Positions 60,149 to 64,000 of a stretch of 64,000 nucleotides of DNA are shown here, one piece after another (positions within the stretch are counted from its first letter, which is position 1; every line of letters begins with the position of its first letter). Location: assembly GCF_001513965.1 (NCBI RefSeq), contig NZ_KQ948015.1, positions 365,633-429,632 of the forward strand, in the 5' to 3' direction. The stretch is from Streptomyces cellostaticus (GTDB taxonomy: Bacteria; Actinomycetota; Actinomycetes; Streptomycetales; Streptomycetaceae). Below the pieces are notes generated by a model that made no database searches, had not been told where the DNA came from, and saw only the letters and a list, made by a program, of their open reading frames with translations. The translations under genes and the position numbers were made by a program.

Positions 60149-62263
60149 GTGTTCAGGGGGATCGACGGCGTCGACTGGGCGTCGATGGGGCATGCGTACA
60201 CGGACTCGGCCACCGATGTGCCGGAGCTGCTGTGGGGGTTGGCGTCGGACGATCCGGAGCGCCGGGAGATCGCACTGGACGGCATGTACGGCGCGGTGCA
60301 CCACCAGGGTGATGTGTACGACAGCACCATCGCCTGCGTGCCGTTCCTGTTCGAGCTGATCGCGAACCCGGCGATCGCGGACCGCGGTGCCGTGATCGAG
60401 CTGCTGTGCAGCATCGCCCACGCGTCGGACGACGACGACGGGGAGGACGCCGAGGGCCTCGCCGAGTTCGACGAGGACGAACACGAGGAGTGGATGCGGC
60501 ACTTCTTCGTGGCGCGTGACCTGGTCCGCGGGCGGGCCGGGTCCTTCCTCGGGCTGCTGGGCGATCCGGATCCCGGGGTGCGCGCCGCCGCGCCGGGTGC
60601 GCTGGCGCGGCTGCACCCGGACCCGGTGCGGGTGTTCGGGGCCGTGTGCGACCGTGTGCCCGCGGAGACGGACCCGGAGGCCGTCCGGTCCCTGGCGCGT
60701 GCCCTGGGCACGCTGGCCGTGCGGCACCCCGTCGGCCTGGGCCTGGAGGCGGCCCGGAGACTGAAGGATCTCGTGTCCGGCACGCCCGATCCCCAGCTGC
60801 GGATGACGGCACTGGCCTTGCTGGCGCGCTGTGCTCCCGGCGAACTGCCGCCGGACACCGTGGACATCGCGCTGGACGTCATGCGGCTCGCCCGGGAGGC
60901 GGACGAGCTCGGCCCGCCGCCCGCCGCCCCCGAGCGGCCCCGCACGGACACCCTGATCTCCCACGTGCGCGAGCTGCACGTGGAGCACCGGCGCAGCCTC
61001 GACCTGGACGACGCGGCGGACCTGCTCGAAGAACTGCACACAGAGCTGCGCGACCGCGTCGACCTGCGTTTCCCGCTCCTCGTCGGCCAGTTGGGCAGTC
61101 CCAGCCTGCGCCAGCGCAGACATGCGGTCGGCACGGCAGGACGGCTGCTGACGGGATGGCGGGCCCCCGACGACGAGCCGCTGCTGGCGCTGGCCCGGCT
61201 GCTCGCCGACGACGATCTGCGGCTGCAGAAGGCGGTGCTGTCGGAGCTGCGGTATCTGGCACCGGCCGCACACCGCGTGTCCGAAGGCGTGGCGGCCTAC
61301 CTCGAGAGCTGGGCGGACCGGCCGCTGGAAGCCGACACTCCCTTCCGGGACCTGGCCGTCGGCATGGCCTTCGAGGTGCTGGCCCTTCAGGGCGACGACC
61401 GGATCGTGCCGGCGCTCACCCACGTCCTGGAAGTGGTCGAGATCCCCGAGAAGCTGGCCCGGTGGATCGAGGCGCTCGGCCCCGAGGCGGCGGCCCCGCT
61501 CGGCCCCGTGCTCCACGAGCGGCTGGCCCAGCTGGACCACGGGACATCGTCCGTGGACCAGGACCGCCTCCTCGATGCCCTGGGCGCGCTCCGGCACGCC
61601 GAGTCGGTGCCGCTGCTGACCCGCATCCTGACCGAAGCCGAGCACTTCCGGACGACGGAGGGGGCCCTGCAGGCCCTGTCCGCCTTCGGCCCCCAGGCCG
61701 CCGAAGCCATTCCCCTGGTACGGCGGTTGTGGAAGGACGGCACCCTCGCGGACGAGCGCCGCATCCATGTCGCCCAGGCCCTGTGGGCCCTGACCGGCGA
61801 GGCGGAGGCCGTGCTGCCCGTGGTCGGCGAGTGCCTTTGGTCACAGATGTGGAGCCCTTGGTACGCCGCCATGAACCTCACCGAGGACCTGGGCCGGTCC
61901 GGCGCCGCGCTCGCACCCCGGTTGCGCAAGATGATCACGGCCGGTCATACACCGGCCCGGGCGGCCGTCGGCCTGTGGCAGGTCACCGGAGAGACGGACG
62001 AGGCACTCCCCGTGCTCCTGAGAGAGTGGTCGGCCACACCGGCCCAACGCCCCTTCATAGCCGCCTGTCTGGCGGGCATGGGCCCGGCAGCCGCACCGGC
62101 CCTGCCGCTGATACGCACGGAACTGGCCTCCTCCCGCCGCCACAACAACGACGACTCCCGAGGCAACATGCGCTACGACGTCGCTGCGGACGTCGCCCTC
62201 CAGACGTACTGCCGGCGTGTGCTGGCCGGGTTCGGCGAGCGGATCGACACCCCGGTGCGCTGA
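60149..62263 (+). CDS. HEAT-repeat protein
   Basis: This 704-aa protein is almost fully made of alpha-helical HEAT/ARM-like pairs (for example AAPGALARLHPDPVRVFGA, AVLSELRYLAPAAH and ALPLIRTELASS), with an acidic patch SDDDDGEDAEGLAEFDEDEHEE near residue 100. Such solenoids act as scaffolds or substrate binders; no catalytic domain is seen. The GTG at 60149 follows a GGGAGGG site. It lies close to the gene for a hypothetical propeller and 11 nt before the convergent LigD polymerase gene. Confidence 0.85.
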   Translation: MFRGIDGVDWASMGHAYTDSATDVPELLWGLASDDPERREIALDGMYGAVHHQGDVYDSTIACVPFLFELIANPAIADRGAVIELLCSIAHASDDDDGEDAEGLAEFDEDEHEEWMRHFFVARDLVRGRAGSFLGLLGDPDPGVRAAAPGALARLHPDPVRVFGAVCDRVPAETDPEAVRSLARALGTLAVRHPVGLGLEAARRLKDLVSGTPDPQLRMTALALLARCAPGELPPDTVDIALDVMRLAREADELGPPPAAPERPRTDTLISHVRELHVEHRRSLDLDDAADLLEELHTELRDRVDLRFPLLVGQLGSPSLRQRRHAVGTAGRLLTGWRAPDDEPLLALARLLADDDLRLQKAVLSELRYLAPAAHRVSEGVAAYLESWADRPLEADTPFRDLAVGMAFEVLALQGDDRIVPALTHVLEVVEIPEKLARWIEALGPEAAAPLGPVLHERLAQLDHGTSSVDQDRLLDALGALRHAESVPLLTRILTEAEHFRTTEGALQALSAFGPQAAEAIPLVRRLWKDGTLADERRIHVAQALWALTGEAEAVLPVVGECLWSQMWSPWYAAMNLTEDLGRSGAALAPRLRKMITAGHTPARAAVGLWQVTGETDEALPVLLREWSATPAQRPFIAACLAGMGPAAAPALPLIRTELASSRRHNNDDSRGNMRYDVAADVALQTYCRRVLAGFGERIDTPVR

Positions 62264-62274
62264 GGCAGGAAGCG

Positions 62275-63294
62275 TCAGGGCGTCTCCTCCCGCCGCGCCC
62301 GGCTCGGCTGGACCCGCTTGGGCTCGCCCGGCATCTTCGGGTACTCCGGCGGGTACGGCAGATCGCCCAGGCCGTGGTCGCGTTCGTCGCGGCGGGCCAG
62401 TTCCAGGAGGGCCTCCAGGGAGAAGGCGTGGTCGTCCATGTCGGCGTGCACGTCACCGAGTTCGGCGAAGCGGGCCGGCATGGTGGCGAGGTCGAAGTCA
62501 CGGGGGTGGGCCACGCCCACCTCCTCCCAGCGCAGGGGCGCGGAGACGGGGGCGTGCGGGCGGGGTCGTACGGAGTAGGCGGAGGCGATGGTGCGGTCGC
62601 GGGCGGTCTGGTTGTAGTCCAGGAAGATGCGCTCGCCGCGCTCCTCCTTCCACCACTTGATGGTGACCTGGTCGGGCATCCGGCGTTCCATCTCCCGGCC
62701 GACCGCGATCGCGGCGCGCCGCACCTGGGTGAAGGTCCAGCGCGGTTCGATGGGCACGAAGACGTGCAGACCACGGCCGCCGGAGGTCTTCGGCCAGCCG
62801 CGCAGGCCGCCGAACTCGTCGAGGACGGCGCGCAGTTCGTGGGCGGTGCGCACGGCGTCGTCGTAGTCGGTGCCGGGCTGCGGGTCCAGGTCGATACGGA
62901 GTTCGTCGGGGTGGTCGACGTGGGTGCGGCGGACCGGCCAGGGATGGAAGGTGAGCGTGCCGTACTGGGCGGCCCACACCACGGCGGCCTCCTCGGTGGG
63001 GCACATCTCGTCGGCGCTGCGGCCGCTGGGGAAGGTGATGTGGGCGGTGGGGATCCAGGCGGGCATACCCTTGGGGGCGCGCTTCTGGTAGAACCACTCG
63101 CCGCCGACGCCGTCCGGGTAGCGCTGGAGGGTGGTGGGGCGGTCGCGCAGGGCGCGCAGGATGCCGGGGCCGACGCAGGCGTAGTACTGGGCGAGGTCCA
63201 GCTTGGTGAATCCGCGCTCCGGGAAGAAGACCTTGTCCGGGCTGGACAGCCGTACGGTCCGGCCTGCCACGTCCAGTTCCACCGCATCGCCCAT
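62275..63294 (-). CDS. LigD-type DNA polymerase (archaeo-eukaryotic primase superfamily)
   Basis: This 339-aa stand-alone LigD polymerase domain adds nucleotides at double-strand break ends in non-homologous end joining. The metal-binding DxD is in RIDLDPQPG, the nucleotide site is SGGRGLHVFVP, and the characteristic DYNQTARDRTIASAYSVRP and PVSAPLRWEEV segments are present. In streptomycetes the polymerase and ligase parts of LigD are often split into separate proteins. It is divergent from the ligase gene (74 nt between starts). No Ku gene is seen in the window. Confidence 0.94.
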   Translation of the reverse strand: MGDAVELDVAGRTVRLSSPDKVFFPERGFTKLDLAQYYACVGPGILRALRDRPTTLQRYPDGVGGEWFYQKRAPKGMPAWIPTAHITFPSGRSADEMCPTEEAAVVWAAQYGTLTFHPWPVRRTHVDHPDELRIDLDPQPGTDYDDAVRTAHELRAVLDEFGGLRGWPKTSGGRGLHVFVPIEPRWTFTQVRRAAIAVGREMERRMPDQVTIKWWKEERGERIFLDYNQTARDRTIASAYSVRPRPHAPVSAPLRWEEVGVAHPRDFDLATMPARFAELGDVHADMDDHAFSLEALLELARRDERDHGLGDLPYPPEYPKMPGEPKRVQPSRARREETP

Positions 63295-63368
63295 GCGGCC
63301 ACGGTAGGCGTACCCGGCATACAGCGCATACCGGGCAGCAGGGGGCGTATACGAGCAGAATCGGAGGC

Positions 63369-64000
63369 ATGGATCTGCCGGTGATGCCGCCCGTGAAGCC
63401 GATGCTCGCCAAGTCCGTGGCGAAGATCCCGCCGGGCATGCACTACGAGGCGAAGTGGGACGGATTCCGGGCGATCGTCTTCCGTGACGGGGACGAGGTC
63501 GAGCTGGGCAGCCGTACCGGGAAGCCGCTGACCAGGTACTTTCCAGAGCTGGTGGCGGCGCTCAAGGAGCGGGTGCCCGAGCGGTGCGTGCTGGACGGGG
63601 AGATCGTGATCGCCCGGGAGGGGCGGCTGGACTTCGACGCGCTGACCGAGCGGATCCATCCGGCGGACTCGCGGGTGCGGATGCTGGCCGAGAAGACCCC
63701 AGCGTCCTTCGTCGCCTTCGACCTGCTGGCGCTGGACGACCACTCCCTGCTCGACGTGGAGCTGACCGACCGGCGGGCCCTGCTGGAGCGGGCGCTGTCC
63801 GGGGTGAGCGCTCCGGTCCATCTGGCGCCGGCGACCACCGACGTGGAGGTGGCGCACCGGTGGTTCGAGCAGTACGAGGGTGCCGGCCTGGACGGGGTCG
63901 TCGCCAAGCCCCTCACCCTGCGCTATCTGCAGGACGAGCGGGCCATGTTCAAGATCAAGCACGAGCGGACGGCGGACGTGGTCGTGGCGGGCTACCGCTT
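63369..64000 (+). CDS. ATP-dependent DNA ligase (LigD ligase-type), N-terminal part
   Basis: The gene runs off the right edge; about 210 codons are visible. It begins MDLPVMPPVKPMLAKSVA and holds the adenylation motif EAKWDGFR with nucleophile K29, followed by LDGEIV, DGVVAK and KIKHERTADVVV, the standard ligase motifs III to V. It is the separate ligase of the split NHEJ system and pairs with the divergent polymerase. A GGAGG sequence lies only one base before the ATG at 63369, too close for a normal site, so a later start is possible. Confidence 0.92.
   Translation, partial: MDLPVMPPVKPMLAKSVAKIPPGMHYEAKWDGFRAIVFRDGDEVELGSRTGKPLTRYFPELVAALKERVPERCVLDGEIVIAREGRLDFDALTERIHPADSRVRMLAEKTPASFVAFDLLALDDHSLLDVELTDRRALLERALSGVSAPVHLAPATTDVEVAHRWFEQYEGAGLDGVVAKPLTLRYLQDERAMFKIKHERTADVVVAGYR

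Noticed and set aside
63310..63350. Imperfect dyad CCCGG...CCGGG before the ligase start, considered as an operator
   Set aside because: Only about 7 of 9 positions pair and similar GC dyads are common in this genome, so it is mentioned only as a weak hint.

Overview
The window looks like a chromosomal stretch from a Streptomyces or very close relative. GC content is very high, GTG and TTG starts are common, and there are SsgA-like and WhiB-like proteins, a hopanoid operon, a LigD-type polymerase/ligase pair and many small secreted proteins. The gene order also matches what I remember of the SCO6767 to SCO6707 interval of S. coelicolor; that is memory, not a search.

Layout. Positions 1-8583 (minus strand) hold a tightly coupled hopanoid operon: hpnC, hpnD, a 46-aa ORF, hpnE, a polyprenyl diphosphate synthase gene, shc, hpnG, hpnH and the start of ispG. 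Positions 8835-15923 (minus) hold a second lipid/surface-polymer operon: a CDP-alcohol phosphotransferase with a DUF5941-like tail, a LicC-like cytidylyltransferase, an sn-glycerol-1-phosphate dehydrogenase, a second CDP-alcohol phosphotransferase, a GT2 glycosyltransferase and a TagG/TagH-type exporter, ended by a strong terminator. A PHO-box-like pair of 11-nt repeats lies between this operon and a divergent galE. Positions 17310-24828 carry a CDF metal exporter, idi, an anti-sigma-type ATPase, an enoyl-CoA hydratase, a PfpI protein, a GlxA-type regulator and Tex.

Positions 24936-37521 carry an NB-ARC/TPR STAND protein, two unrelated enzymes around an ABC-F protein, a secreted X-Pro dipeptidyl-peptidase and an M1 peptidase, a coupled PfkB kinase/macrodomain pair and an amino-acid permease. 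Positions 37963-46137 carry a secreted propeller-phosphoesterase, a MerR regulator and a fatty-acid oxidation operon (CoA transferase/racemase, thiolase, FadB). Positions 46341-53999 hold small housekeeping genes, endonuclease V, an SsgA-like protein, a decayed isocitrate lyase/PEP mutase gene and a second ABC-F with a long leader. Positions 54134-64000 hold DDAH, an acyl-ACP desaturase behind three tandem operators, a WhiB protein, a VOC protein, a LacI regulator, a HEAT-repeat protein and the divergent LigD polymerase/ligase genes.

How they work together. The left third is devoted to isoprenoid lipids (IspG, Idi, hopanoids) and to an uncharacterised glycerol-1-phosphate-based surface product. 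I consider that glycerol-1-phosphate operon the most interesting system here. No tRNA, rRNA, CRISPR array, prophage or intact insertion sequence was seen.
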